A DNA stretch of 64,000 nt from Astropecten irregularis (taxonomy: Eukaryota > Echinodermata > Asteroidea > Paxillosida > Astropectinidae). The stretch is from the NCBI GenBank assembly GCA_963971285.1, contig OZ020244.1, positions 3,100,001 through 3,164,000 of the forward strand. Direction: 5' to 3'. Position numbers and translations under genes: made by a program. Positions 1-11,383 of the stretch are shown here, one piece after another; position 1 is the stretch's first letter, and the number at the start of each line of letters is the position of its first letter. The notes under the pieces are model-generated. The model was not told the DNA's origin. It did not search any database and was given only the letters and a program-made list of their open reading frames with translations.

Positions 1-187
1 TGTATTAGTAACAACAGGATTAACAACCAAATTTCCATGTGTTGTGTATCACTTGCAATTGTTCTTTGGCTGTTGTTCGCTGACCATGAATATCAAATGG
101 AATTTCCAATGGTAGTTGGTTTTATTGGGCAAGAAATTTTTGTACTAAGCAATTTTTTGTGCTAAGCAGCTCTACGAAATTGGCCCC
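1..187. mobile_element. MITE copy, truncated by window edge (GGGGCCAATTTCA family)
   Basis: The segment ends in a GCTAAGCAGCTC...GAAATTGGCCCC terminus. That is the reverse complement of the family start seen at 5,451. The interior (TTGGCTGTTG, CCATGAATATCAAATGGAA) matches the inner part of the 5,451-5,691 copy. The other terminus lies outside the window. It is a non-coding, non-autonomous DNA-transposon-like repeat, and no transposase is visible anywhere for this family. Confidence 0.7.
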
Positions 188-2821
188 TGAGGGATGTTTT
201 AAAAGGATCAATAAAACATATTCTTTCCAATGCAGACATTGAAACATAGAGAGTAAAAAGTCGACTTCAAAGCCTCATTTTGGAGGATCCGTCAGCAAGA
301 CCTGTAATGTGCTTTATTGTATATTTCAGTGCTGTGACTGAGTCAAGCAGTTGCCTGCAGCATTGCTCCTGAGATTCCCTCCTTTTATTATAAACCAGAG
401 ATGTTTTCTCGTTGTGCCTTGCCAAGCCCACTATGCTATGCTCTATTAACACCGTTGAACATACTAGGTTGAGTTTCTGGCCAATGTGAACCCAAATTTA
501 AGATTTGACTTTGAAATTACTGATTTGAAAAAAGAAGAAGTTACAGTTTAAAAAAAAGTTACAAATTCCAAGTTTGGTATTCCTTAAAGAATTCAGGAAT
601 TGTTGGCAAAAGTACAAAAGTAAAAACGTGACTCAAATTATTGTCAAGAAATTATAGGCCAAGGCTGGATGAGTTGTCAGTGTTGCCATAGTGATTTGAA
701 TAGTGACATCACACTTTGCTTATAGCAACTAGGGCTGATCTTTTATGCACTTAAGATCAGTCTTCGAACTTGGGGAAATCGGCCCTGGAATGTAATATGC
801 ATTATTCATGAAAAGTGTTTTAATTGTCAATCATACTTCATACTGTGTACCGTGATTCATAGATTATTTCATGTATACAGTATAATTTATGCATGACCAG
901 TAAAACATCACCCATTGAATATTGCATAATCTATCCAACGAACCTTACAAATCATCATAAATTACAGTGAATTCCCTTGTTCTTTGTGGTACGTATTGAT
1001 GGCAGGACTTGTGTTTTTTTGAAGTTTACCGTACGTTGACTTGGAGTTACGCCCGTAAGCATAGACAAGTATTAAATTGTAAAAACAAAAACATGTTTAT
1101 ATGAGATCCTGCTCAGTTGCTGGTCATAAGCAGATAAGATATCTGATTTATTTACTTATGTATGATATGTTAATATGTATGCTTGATTATGCATTTTTAT
1201 TTTGTAAGTCTGTACATCAGTTCAATATTTACTTTCATTCTTTAATACAGGATAGTACGTCCGTATTGTTTTGTATTCCAGAAGAAACAGGCATTTAATT
1301 GATAGGAGTGTACAAATGTGATGACTCTGACCCAGAGGTGTCAGAAGTGGGATCAAGCAAGTGGCTTTTATACCTGCATCTTTTGACAAAATCTTTTTGG
1401 CCAGGTTATTATTAATATGATGTGATATATCAATCATGCAAATTCCATTAAAATCCTCCCAGTTAAGTAAAGTACATGTATTTAGAAAAGGTATTCTACA
1501 AGAAATTGACACAAATCCCCAAGTAATAGTCGACTGGTCCTCAAAGACACCTGAGGTAGTTGGACGATTCTTATTGGTGGAGGGCTGGTCACGTGGCTGA
1601 TGTTCAGTCATCCCACATCTCACCATTAAAGTTACATTCATTAATTTCAAGTTCCTTTATGTTGCAGGTAACCATTCATTCTTGTACAGCTAAAAAGTGC
1701 TACAAAAAAGCATTGGATTCAAGTTCTTTTTTGGCACAGAATTTTTTTTTAATTTTTTTTTTTTTTTTTGATAATCTAATATGAATGGAGCAGAGTGAAT
1801 GCTTGTTACAACCGTGGAAAATTTTGCTTCAAATTGGTTGGTTGTTACAAAATATTGTGTCGTGATAAATAATGCCATATTTTCATTTCAGCCTATTGGA
1901 AACCTGTTGTGTCAAAACTGTGTCCTAAGATCTGGCTGTAAGCAGGACTATTGAGAGTGACCACACCCCCTCTGTCATGTAGTCACGCCCTCCTCTCTCT
2001 CAATCAAAAGATTGGTATATTTATTAATTCCTGTTCGTTCCCATGTGGTTTCATCTCTACTTTGTTCATATAAAGGTAATATTGTTTCTACAGCGCCATT
2101 TCATGAAGTTTGCACCAGAGTTCTGAAAATGCTGCACAATGCTGAGTTATGTTAATCTTCACCAAATATGCAAAAACCTAAATAAGCACGCTGAGATTTG
2201 AAAATTTTTGCTCAGCTGAAATATACTTGCTTTCTTATAAAGTTTTATTTTTGTGTACTTGTGTTTCAGAGGAAAAACACCTCCTATTTGAGTGTAAATC
2301 ATTTTTACTATTGATACAAAAAATATATGCCATTTGATTTGTTTTGATGTTAAATTGGCATGATTTCTTTTAATTATAAGAAGCTGTTTAAATGCTTTCA
2401 TTTGCTGTTATTTGTTGTGCATGTATATGTATGCCACTGTTTTGTTTGGTTGGTCGCAGTTTGCCGACATTATACATTGTCATGTTTTTTGTTGGTATGT
2501 CTAATTGAGACATCATTGGCATTTTACTATAGAATGTTCAGTTTCATTTTCTTATTGTTTTGTTTCATGTCATTTTCAAAATGCATTTCCTTTCTCCAAC
2601 TTGTGAAAATTTCATCAAAATTGGTTTGTTATTTTGACTGGTTACTGTGTGCACATTCCTGTTGTTTAATTTCACAAGCTTTCATACTGAAACTACCGGT
2701 AAATATGTTTGAGTCTGAATACCATCCTTTACCTTTTTTCAATTTTGTTAAAGTTTATCATCTCTAAGTTTTCATTTGACCACAAAATCATGGCCCGTAG
2801 AGGTCTTTTGTCTTTTTGGAC
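188..2821. other. AT-rich non-coding stretch, no recognised gene
   Basis: No frame here resembles a known family and none is framed by convincing splice signals. The longest frame (minus strand, 1,222-1,650, 142 codons) has no recognisable motif. A long T-run lies at about 1,741-1,770. A pyrimidine-rich stretch followed by GTTGCAG at about 1,668 looks like a splice acceptor, but no open exon follows it. Confidence 0.5.
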
Positions 2822-3045
2822 CTGGGTCAATTTCATAGAGCTGCTTAATGACCAAATTTTGCTTAAGCAGTCAAAACCTTGGTAACTAAAATCAGTATGC
2901 CAGCCAAAACTCCTTGTGAATGTTACGCTCAGCAAACAATGGCCGAATACAAGTCAAAAGCAGTAAACATCACATGACAATTTGGTTAGCAATCCTGTTT
3001 GATCAAATAAGTTTTGTGCTTAAGCAGCTCTATGAAATTGGCCCC
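2822..3045. mobile_element. MITE copy (GGGGCCAATTTCA family, diverged)
   Basis: It begins GGGTCAATTTCATAGAGCTG and ends CAGCTCTATGAAATTGGCCCC, so the ends are inverted repeats. TTAAGCAG-type subterminal motifs are mirrored on both sides. The interior shares AGCAAACAATGGCC with the partial copy at 61,953-62,090. It has no coding capacity. Confidence 0.75.
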
Positions 3046-3830
3046 TGATGTTTTTTGATGGGATGTGATGTCCATTTCGTGTTTATACTGAAGGGAACAA
3101 GTATTTTGTCAGTGATGTTAAGAAACAGTTGTCACACTTGTTTTGGAGATTTCTTGTTAAATAAAAGTTTGCTTTTAATTGTTCATCCTGTTGAATGTTA
3201 AACACAGCTTTGAAAAAGGAATATATTAAGTCCTAACACATTAGCCTCATTGAATACCAGTGTAATCATTGAGCATGACACGTTTGTATACTTTTCAATA
3301 TTCCTGAAAAAATTGGCAATAATTCTTTAGTTTTTTTAACTTCACACTTAGGTGTGTTATCCCACCGTGTATATTTGGAGGCATTTGGCAATAACACTCC
3401 AGCTCATTTAAGAACTGGAATGTTTTTTTTCTGGCATCCATTGAGGCAATAATAAATGGAGTTTAGCTTGTTATGCACTATTCTGCTACATTCTTAAATT
3501 GAGATAGGTTAATTACACTGTTTTTTGTTTGTTTTACATAGCAACCACAATTTAGCCATCCCACACCTACACCTTTGTTATGGTTTGTTGATTTATTGTT
3601 ATTCTGTATGGAGTGTTTTGTATTTGTTTTTACTTCTTTTCTTTTTTTCAAAACTTACAAAGTATATTAAGCATTGTGTAATATTAGCCATTAATCTTTG
3701 TTAATAAAGAAAAAGTTTACTTGTTACATTTTTCACAAAAATAAGGTGTGTTACTGTTTTTTTGATTTTTGGGTGATGTTATGTTATTTGATATTGAAAG
3801 GGGTTGTAATTTTCCTTTTATTCTTTTGGC
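3046..3830. other. AT-rich non-coding stretch
   Basis: Many homopolymer T runs and no frame with recognisable protein features. No tandem array or inverted repeat of note was seen. Confidence 0.5.
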
Positions 3831-4150
3831 AGTCAGAAGCCATGAAACCATGCACTTACCACTATAATTATCCCAAGGATAATTTTATTGATATGCGCAG
3901 CATAAATTAAACAATGCTGTAAGTTCATGCAGCCCTGAGAAATAGTACACGGGGGAGATTTGGAGAACAAAGATATCAAACAAAGATAATTGACTATTAG
4001 GGACACCACCAACATAGGACTGGGTAGCTCAGTTGGTAAGAGTGCCAGTATGGTGTTCCAGAGGTCGCTGGTTCGAAACCTGCTCCAGTCCATTTTTTTT
4101 GTTCACCTTTCAATAACTTAAAATTCAGTCAGTTTCCCTTGTGGTTATTT
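3831..4150 (+). repeat. tRNA-derived dispersed repeat, rearranged copy
   Basis: Positions 4,017-4,091 form a tRNA-like block. Acceptor halves GGACTGG and CCAGTCC pair perfectly, there is an A-box-like GTAGCTCAGTTGG and a B-box-like GGTTCGAAACC. The anticodon stem pairs poorly, so a working tRNA is unlikely. It is followed by TTTGTTCACCTTTCAAT and preceded by GACTATTAGGGACACCACC, the flanks also seen at 55,655-55,930 and 60,015-60,345. The part before the tRNA block (CCATGAAACCATGCAC) is inverted relative to those copies, so this copy is rearranged. Confidence 0.75.
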
Positions 4151-5450
4151 GATGATTATTTTTAAAATTTCGATGTTATTCTCCCAAATATTTTATTTTT
4201 TTTGCTTTTAAGGTATATTTTTTGAGATAAATTTGCTTTCTCTTATCTGTTTTTGGAAACATTGTTTCTATTTTTGGAAACATTACTATTTTGGGAAACA
4301 TTTTTGAAAAGTATACTTCACTTTTTCAAAATAGAACTACGGGCTTTTGTAATGGCCGACTTATCTTTAAACAAACAAACGAAAAACATTCATCAGCAGA
4401 GACTTTAGTACGCAATTTGGATAATTAGGATGAGAGTTGCAAATGAACGGTGATATCAGACAATTTGAAATTGTAATCTTTCCTCCCTTGTTTATTGGAT
4501 TAGATTTCCAATAACTTCACTGACAGTTTTTGCGCCCCCTAAAAAGTGGCACCCTCTAGTTACGCCACTGGGTGGCAATTAATTTGCTATTGTTTTGGGA
4601 AATATGACGTTTTTATAGGGATATTTGATGCCTCCTTAAAATCCCTTCTCCCAAATGGTGCAGATATAAATACGTCCAAATCAGTCAGCGGAGGTGAATA
4701 TTTTTGTATACTCATTTTTTTTAAGCATTTGGTGAGCCCTGCGTGACGTGGGAAGTTTTGTAGAAAAAATATTTTGAACTAGGTTGAACTAGGTCATAGT
4801 TTGGACCTTAAACTTTGAGCTGTTTGGATGAATATCAGGCCCTAAGGTCGCTCTAATTTTTCATGTTGTGGATGTGAATTCTATTTGTTTTTATTTTTAA
4901 GTTTGGCACCGGCGATAAATTTGGCCGTTTTAGGGATACTTTCCACGGACTTTTTAGCCAAAAGTCATCAGTAAACATACTTGAAAGAAAATACAAATTG
5001 AAGATTTCAGACTTATTTTGCTGTTTTGGTTGATTGTGAATATTTTGAACTTATCTAAATTTACCATTTTTATTTGGGAGCCCGTGGGAAATGCGCCGCT
5101 TCGCGCAATGCAAACCGCGCCCCTCTCTTCTCTTCCCATTAGAAAAAAACGCCCTCTGTAGTCCACATCTGAGACATGCGGCGCCATATTGAAACGTGAG
5201 TTTATAATTTTGTCTTGAGATCGAATCGTTCGTTTTACCTTTAAAAATGCCTTTTCTTCTTAGAAAACTCTGTAGAATGGACATCACAGCGTAAGGCATC
5301 AAATGTAGGGCCTAAAACGCCATTAGTTTGGGAAATATTGTTAACATTTGTTGGTGCCGTAGTGCCGTTTGTTTGCCTAACGTTACACATAGGGATTCGT
5401 GCACACACACATGGTACGTGCAGTCATGCGGTTGGGTTGGGGTGTGACCA
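4151..5450. other. Non-coding stretch with short repeats
   Basis: Three close variants of TTTTTGGAAACATT lie at about 4,250-4,310. About 5,125-5,215 (TCCACATCTGAGACATG, CATATTGAAACGTGAG) recurs in diverged form at 13,455-13,520 inside the left palindrome arm, so it is a dispersed repeat. A CpG-rich patch spans 5,090-5,180. No gene is supported. Confidence 0.45.
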
Positions 5451-5691
5451 GGGGCCAATTTCACGGCGCTGCTAAGCACAAAAATTTGCTTAGCACAAAA
5501 ATATCTTGCCCAATAAAATAAACCACAGTTGAAAATTTCATTTGATATTCATGGTCAGCCAACAACAGCCAAAGAATAATCACAAGTGATACAAAAAACA
5601 TGGAAATTTGGTTGCTAACCCTGTTTTTATTAAGACTGAAATGTCATGCTTAGCAAATTTTTGTGCTAAGCAGTGCCGTGAAATTGGCCCC
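5451..5691. mobile_element. MITE, complete copy (GGGGCCAATTTCA family)
   Basis: This is the best-preserved member: about 241 bp with TIRs of about 45 bp. The left end reads GGGGCCAATTTCACGGCGCT followed by GCTAAGCACAAAAATTTGCT. The right end is its reverse complement with only a couple of mismatches. It has no coding frame. Other members are at 1-187, 2,822-3,045 and 61,953-62,090. Class II non-autonomous element; superfamily not assigned. Confidence 0.85.
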
Positions 5692-5746
5692 AGGTGCCAA
5701 TGATGTCTTACATGTATAATCATACAGCTGCTTAACTTGAATACAG

Positions 5747-6016
5747 AAGTTGCTTACGTATGAAAAGTCTTCCTTGAAACAGTACCCAATGCATTCTAAA
5801 GAGACCGGTGCAGTTAGTACCACGTCTACCAGCTGTCTAGACAAATATATTAGACCAGCAAAAGTAATCGGGAAGAATCCACTGTCACTGACGGCCATCA
5901 CTTGTACACAAACTGGAAAGATTAAAAGATTTCCACTGACAGTCATTACGGAAACAGGGTTATTTACTCCAAGAGATAACTTATTGGATGCAAGTCATGA
6001 TGAACTTCAATCTCAG
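5747..6016 (+). CDS. Exon-like open frame, 90 codons, unknown protein
   Basis: The frame is open from an acceptor-like CTTGAATACAG to a donor-like TCTCAG|GTGTGT, exactly 270 nt with phase 0 at both ends. The product includes KLLTYEKSSLKQYP near the start and ends LLDASHDELQSQ. I recognise no domain. The last ~30 codons and the following intron-like 130 bp recur in diverged form at 53,093-53,350, where the peptide is still similar (PRVNLLDTNYDELQSQ) and the frame is still open. That could reflect constraint or simply a dispersed repeat. No neighbouring exon with compatible phase was found. It may be an isolated duplicated exon rather than a working gene part. Confidence 0.35.
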
Positions 6017-6570
6017 GTGTGTGCACTGGGGTAGCATATCTGAGATTTTCAGTGTTTTTTTTTTTTTACCTACAATGATACACTTCGAATACAGCGGTAG
6101 CCATTTTTCTCGTACATTTAAGTGCATGATGGCTGTCAGTGGAATTCTTTTCCAGTTGTCAGAAGTAGGCCCTAGGCCCTATTTGTTTTTCGATATAAAT
6201 CCAGACAATCATTTTCGGGCTTATATGGATCGTCCACCATCTTGGTTTTGCTCTCCGCCAATTAGAAACAAGCATGAAGTCACGTGTGTGTGGCAGAGAA
6301 CCACACAAGATGACTGACGATCCGAAGAAGTCAGAAACGATGTCTAGATTTCTATCGGAAAACATCGATTTTTATCACATGGAAAGGTCATGAGCACAAA
6401 CAAATAAGAGCTACCGTGCGGTACAATTATTTTTCCGTGTACAAACGTTTAAGTCTATGGGATTCTTTTGATTCGCTAGACCGACCGTCAACCCCATGTA
6501 TTTAAAGTAGGCCTAATTGTATACCTTCGCAAGTAACACTAACAGATTATTTTTATATTGTTCATTTCAG

Positions 6571-6756
6571 CAGTTGGTGCAGTGCACTTATCTCATCCAC
6601 TGACCATCCATTCTTCTTTAATAGAGACACATCTAAAAACACTCATTGATAGAAACGCAGCAAGCCAGCCTGTTCACCAGACCACTAAGCCGACCACCCA
6701 GACAGACGAGAATAACACGAAAATGAGGAATAGTTGCAGTGGCCATACCCTTTCTC
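6571..6756 (+). pseudogene. Exon-like segment with strong splice signals (left copy)
   Basis: It starts after TTGTTCATTTCAG and ends before GTAAGTCATTC, 186 nt, open in the phase-1 frame (peptide includes TKPTTQTDENN). The mirror copy in the right arm has identical splice borders but a TGA in that frame, so protein conservation is not supported. A diverged copy of the acceptor side lies at about 12,855-13,010 within the same arm. Best read as a duplicated exon or exon-like repeat of uncertain coding status. Confidence 0.35.
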
Positions 6757-6837
6757 GTAAGTCATTCTTCTGCAAAAGTGTAAACATTATTGAAATGATA
6801 AATACATGTAAAACAAATGTGAAGAATTAAGAATTTA

Positions 6838-6912
6838 TTGAAGCGGCATTCGAACCACCATCCCGGTACTCTATGCAGTGAGCTATCGAGCCCTATATTG
6901 GCGATGTCCCAA
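6838..6912 (-). repeat. tRNA-like remnant (left arm)
   Basis: On the minus strand there is a degenerate A-box region (CGATAGCTCACTGCATAG) and a B-box-like GTTCGAATGCC. The right arm carries the mirror at 51,056-51,130, where GGTTCGAATCC is intact and is followed by TTTTTAATTGTTCACCTTTC, the tail typical of the tRNA-derived repeats in this window. Confidence 0.55.
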
Positions 6913-7439
6913 ACAGTAACTTATTTTACTCGTTTGATGAGTGACACAGATTTAGTCCATTTTAGTCCAAAAGGTCAGGGGTCTAGCTTTTACGCGTTCA
7001 GGTTTTCCAATTTGATTTTTTTTGGTTTGGATACATCTGGTTGACTCACAAGTACATGTTAATTGATTTGTATTTATCCAGTTCCTGAGACTTTGTAGTT
7101 CAGAGACTATTCACCACATTGAACAATCAATCTGTAACTTGACTGTATTATGGAAAAGTTTGATGGATGTCCTCCACATGCATTCTTCTGTGTCGTTAGC
7201 ATTTATTAGCCTTCATTTTCAGACTCAGTGAGTAAAGCACTGGAATGGCAAACAAGATGTTTTAGGTTCGAGTTCGGGTCTTTATTTGATCTACTTTGAA
7301 CTCAATATGATATTGATTTAAATCAATGCTTTTCTGAAAGTGAAAACTGTAACCAAATCAGAGATGTTTCGATCGACATATGATGTGGTTTGTATCCATT
7401 TTGGTTGTTTTATTGCAGTGATCGGCCCGTACACCGCTA

Positions 7440-8020
7440 CCAGCTATAACTATCTACTCCCTGCTCAACCAGCCAAGAACTATCTACTCCCTGCTCAACC
7501 AGCTAAGAACTATCTACTCCCTGCTCAACCAGCCAAGAACTATCTACTCCCTCCTCAACCAGCCAAGAACTATCTACACCCTCCTCAACCAGCCAAGAAC
7601 TATCTACTCCCTCCTCAGCCAGCAAGAACTATCTACTCCCTTCTCAGCCAGCAAGAACTATCTACTCCCTCCTCAGCCAGCAAGAACTATCTACTCCCTC
7701 CTCAGCCAGCAAGAACTATCTACTCCCTCCTCAACCAGCAAGAACTATCTACTCCCTCCTCAGCCAGCAAGAACTATCTACTCCCTCCTCAGCCAGCAAG
7801 AACTATCTACTCCCTCCTCAGCCAGCAAGAACTATCTACTCCCTCCTCAACCAGCCAAGAACTATCTACTCCCTCCTCAACCAGCCAAGAACTATCTACT
7901 CCCTGCTCAACCAGCCAAGAACTATCTACTCCCTCCTCAACCAGCCAAGAAGTATCAACTCCCTCCTCAACCAGCCAAGAACTATCTACTCCCTCCTCAT
8001 CCAGCCAAGAAACCTTTCAA
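7440..8020 (+). repeat. 29/30-bp minisatellite, ~19 copies (left arm)
   Basis: The unit reads AACTATCTACTCCCTSCTCAACCAGCCAAG. The first six units are 30 bp, a middle block is 29 bp (AGCCAGCAAG instead of AGCCAAG variants), and the last units are again 30 bp. The 30-bp units keep a frame open, producing a proline-rich YLLPAQPAKN-type translation that shifts frame where the unit shortens. An acceptor-like TTTTATTGCAG lies just before the array (7,410-7,420) and a donor-like ACTTGTAAGTTT after it (about 8,166). The right arm has only ~12 copies. I treat the open frame as repeat-generated. Confidence 0.85.
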
Positions 8021-8639
8021 GCTTCCATACTGAGCATCCGTGTGACCAGACATGCAGCTTGCCAGCCTCTACCAGCCGGCTAGCATTGCCAGACAGCCAG
8101 TTAGCTCCCAATCCTGCTTGGTCTACCAGATTGGGTCTGCAACTCTGAATGTCTGGGGGACAGTTACTTGTAAGTTTATTTTCTACTGTTGTACTTGACA
8201 TTGTTCTAGTTTCTTTTGTGGTAGAGCTCTTTACCAAGGCACCCTCTCAAAATGTCTGTCGGTTAAGTCTGGGATAAAAACATTTGAAATACAATTATCG
8301 GATGGAAATGGTGTTGTTAAATGAATGGGCTATTGGAGGAATATTTTGGAGGGGTTTGTTAATTTTGTTAACAGGATTAAACAGTGGGCTGGCTAGGCAG
8401 ACCAGCTGAATTAAAATGTGGCCAGACCAGTACCAAGTACCTGATAGCAGGTGGTACTGATAAGCCATACTGGTTTGCCTTCCTCGAGCAATGTTGGCTG
8501 CACCGTGCAAAATAAAAATGATATTTGGCACATGATTTTTTCCCCCTGTGATACCCGATAAATTATCACAGAAATTCATTGACATATTATAAAAGGTGTA
8601 TCTAGACCCTATTTTATTCATGATTAGTGTGCATTGTTT

Positions 8640-9830
8640 TCTTTTTTATGTGTTTTGAGACGATGATTACCTTTTCGATTAGATGTCTTAATTTCCTACC
8701 TAAAAACTAGTGCTGTGCTTTTTATTCGGATATAGAGTAACCCACACGGATTGAACGTTTCCGTTAACCAATTTTCAAAAACGATTAGCCGAAACCAACA
8801 CCAAAAAAATATGGACTCACCGTAGCTCACGTTTGGTTCATGCTAAAAAAAAAAAACAGTCGTTTATTTTGTCCATTCCGCCAAGTAGAAACACACTGTT
8901 CATATATTTGATCTAAAAAAACATCGTAAAAAGCCTTCCGATCGCGATCGGGATCCCCTTAAAATATTCTGACCGTCCTTCTACCTCCATGTTGAAGATG
9001 TTCCAAAGTAACGTAAGGCTTACGGTCATGACGCGTCAGTTGCATTTTCCTGACCAAATAAATCTTACTTGAATTTCAGTTGGTTACTTTGTCCATATGT
9101 CCAGGTAGAAACACACTTTTACGAACTTAATCTGAAAACATATCGTGCAAAAACCATCCGAAAGCGACGATCACTTTGGAGAAGACGTAAACAGTCAGCA
9201 CGCTGTCTGGAAATTTCCATAACTAGTACCCAAGCCCAACGTAATAGCCACGATAATGAACGTGCACTTAGCGAAAGTATATCAGATCTTACTCCATGTA
9301 GTCTGGAATTATTGCACCCAATTCATGAGCCCAGTACGCTGCTAGCTTCAGTCATGTTGGCCGGAAGCGGTAAGCATAGTCATTGCACAATGTACATGTA
9401 ATTGTGTGCAACGCGGCATCGCATGCACGTGCTCACAGCACAGTGAAGTCAGCACGGCCAGCGCATGTGTAGGCTTCAGTCATGAAGACCGGAAGTGCAG
9501 CGTACGTACATGTACATGGAAATGACTTGTGCTGTCAAGTAGCGCTCTGATCATGGGCGGCGTGGATAACTGTCGGCTTCGGTGCAGATTTTGCGGTAAG
9601 AAATCTGCTTTTAACGTCGCAACCAGCTACAAAATTTGCAGTAATCTGTTTGTTTTGGTCGTCGCGAAAAGTGCAAAAAGTAGCTCGGTTAGCTCATGAG
9701 CTACTCTGATTTTTTGGTATGAAGTTGCGCCACCATAAAAATATCGCGATATTCCCGATATTTCAATTTTTTTTTCGGGGCCCGATATGATTTTTCATAT
9801 GAAAAAAATATCACGATATCGATAAATATC
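8640..9830. repeat. Left-arm-specific insert of dispersed repeat sequence
   Basis: The right arm runs directly between the sequences flanking this interval, leaving about 475 bp where the left has about 1.8 kb. Inside are related fragments at about 8,870-8,960 and 9,060-9,490 (shared GTAGAAACACAC, TTGATCTAAA/TTAATCTGAA, AGTGAAGTCAGCA-type motifs). A third relative lies at 12,480-12,720. The end (9,735-9,835) is rich in ATATCGCGATAT-like palindromes that recur near 12,340-12,420. Confidence 0.6.
9080..9369 (+). CDS. Exon-like open frame, ~96 codons, unknown product
   Basis: Open between a good acceptor (CTTGAATTTCAG) and a good donor (GGAAGCG|GTAAGCAT), 290 nt. The peptide is basic in the first half (KTIRKRRSLWRRRKQ) and serine/leucine-rich in the second. 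No family recognised. It lies in sequence absent from the right arm, and related fragments at about 8,870 and 12,520 are degenerate, so it could be one exon of a repeated element rather than of a host gene. Confidence 0.3.
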
Positions 9831-10238
9831 GTCATTATCAAACAAGCTTAATGTCCTTACCGTCTGTCAACACTGCTTTTATTCAGGCACTTTTCTTCTT
9901 CACTGAACACGCACGATCGCGGCCCGCTAGCGCTGTCATTTAAAAGGCGATGAAATCGTATAACACGGATCCGTATTTTTTTTTCATTCCGTAAACGAAT
10001 ATCAAATGACCCTATTTTGCACAGCACTACTAAAAACCTATTTCCTACCATAAATATCACCAAATGTTGGTATTCAGCAGCATTCTACAATTGTTGAGGG
10101 ATCTGCTGGTTTGAATTTCTGACTTTGTTCAGTGGATTCAATCCTGATGCAAATTTGATGTGTTATTGTGGCTACATTTTGGTCTTGGTAAATTTTTTTT
10201 AATGATATGGTGTTACTTTTATGTGTTTGTTCTTTCAG

Positions 10239-10839
10239 GATCTTCAGGTACACAAGGGGAAGCTTCATCACCTGCTTGTCAGTAACCTAGTCTTCCTGTG
10301 AAGGTTACCCAGTCAGCCAGCCAGCCTGCCTCATCACCTGCTTACCTGTATCCCTAGTCTCGACTTGAATGCTACTCAGTCAGCCAGTCGGCCTAATCTA
10401 CCGGTAACCAGTAACCTAGTCTCCCCGTGAAGACACCAATCAGCCAGCCTCATCACCTGCTTATCAGTAATAGTTGCCCTATGAAAGCTACTCTGTCTGC
10501 CAGCCAGCCTCATCACCTGCTTACCAGTAAAACCAACTATCCCTTTCAAGGCTACTCACTCAGCCAGTCTTATCACCAGTCCTGCTAACCAGTAACATAG
10601 TCTCCCTGTGAAGGCTTCTTTGCCAGCCAGCCAGCCTCATCACCTGCTAACCAGCAACCTAGTCTCGATGTGAAAGCTACTCATCCAGCCAGCCTGCCTC
10701 ATCACCTGCTTACCAGTAAGCTAGTCTCGATGTGACGGCTACTCATCCAGCCTCATCACCTGCTGAGCAGTAACCTAGTCTCCCTGTGAACTGTGGACAG
10801 CCAGCCAGTCAGCCAGCTATTAGAGCCAACATGATCCAG
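10239..10839 (+). repeat. Degenerate ~60-bp tandem repeat bounded by splice-like sites (left)
   Basis: About ten units of the type CAGCCAGCCTCATCACCTGC TTACCAGTAACCTAGTCTCC CTGTGAAGGCTACT. The block begins immediately after TTTGTTCTTTCAG and ends at GATCCAG|GTAAGTTC, so it looks like a spliced exon. All three frames close quickly, so it is non-coding if exonic. Single units with the same downstream donor recur at about 13,040-13,155, 13,530-13,647 and 14,225-14,363. Confidence 0.7.
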
Positions 10840-11160
10840 GTAAGTTCTTTTCAGATTCAATTTTCATATAAATTATAGCCCCCTTGGCATGATACTAGCC
10901 GAAGCGCTCGTTGACATTACAATACAGAAACGACTGCCTAAGTATTACCTAATGTAAGGGCTAATTAAAGAATGTAATAGACTAAAGCCTTGTTAAGGGT
11001 GCATTGGGTTCTCATTATTACGTTAACTGTGCCATTTACGTTCTCGCTATCTGCAGACTTGCAACTGGCATGCATGGCTATACTTTCATTCCATGGTAAT
11101 TTCTTGGGACTTCAACATGATTTGCAAGTGTGTGAATATTCTTGAACAGCCTGAAGCAGA

Positions 11161-11383
11161 GTGTTTGATTATAACATGGAGGAAGGTCCTTCCTCCATGA
11201 TTATAACACCAAAAATAGAAGCCTCACTTCACTCCAGAGGAGTTGGATGTCCTCGTAGACAACGTTGACGTGTTTGATTGTAACATGGAGGAAGGTCCTT
11301 CCTCCATGATTATAACACCAAAAATAGGAAGCCTCACTTCACTTCAGAGGAGTTGGATGTCCTCGTAGACAATGTTGACGAAA
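11161..11383. repeat. Tandem duplication of ~111 bp with internal hairpin
   Basis: Two nearly identical copies each contain CATGGAGGAAGG T CCTTCCTCCATG, a 12-bp perfect stem around one base, followed by GAAGCCTCACTTCACT and GGATGTCCTCGTAGACAA. The right arm (about 47,890-47,940) has a single copy of the flank without the hairpin, so the doubling is left-specific. Confidence 0.75.

Noticed and set aside
1222..1650. 142-codon minus-strand frame as a gene
   Set aside because: No recognisable motif, no splice or start context, and composition like the surrounding AT-rich DNA.
4017..4091. Functional tRNA gene
   Set aside because: Acceptor pairing is good, but the anticodon stem does not pair and the block sits inside a dispersed repeat with several copies; the best-preserved copy lacks T33.
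5051..5302. Minus-strand first exon (MPYAVMSILQSFLRRKG) with donor AAAG|GTAAAAC
   Set aside because: A short frame with weak start context. Part of the region is a dispersed repeat also found at 13,455-13,520. No downstream exon identified.
7340..8083. 247-codon proline-rich frame as a secreted repeat protein
   Set aside because: 29-bp units shift the frame midway and the right-arm copy differs in frame and length. No signal peptide. Treated as a minisatellite with a note on splice-like borders.
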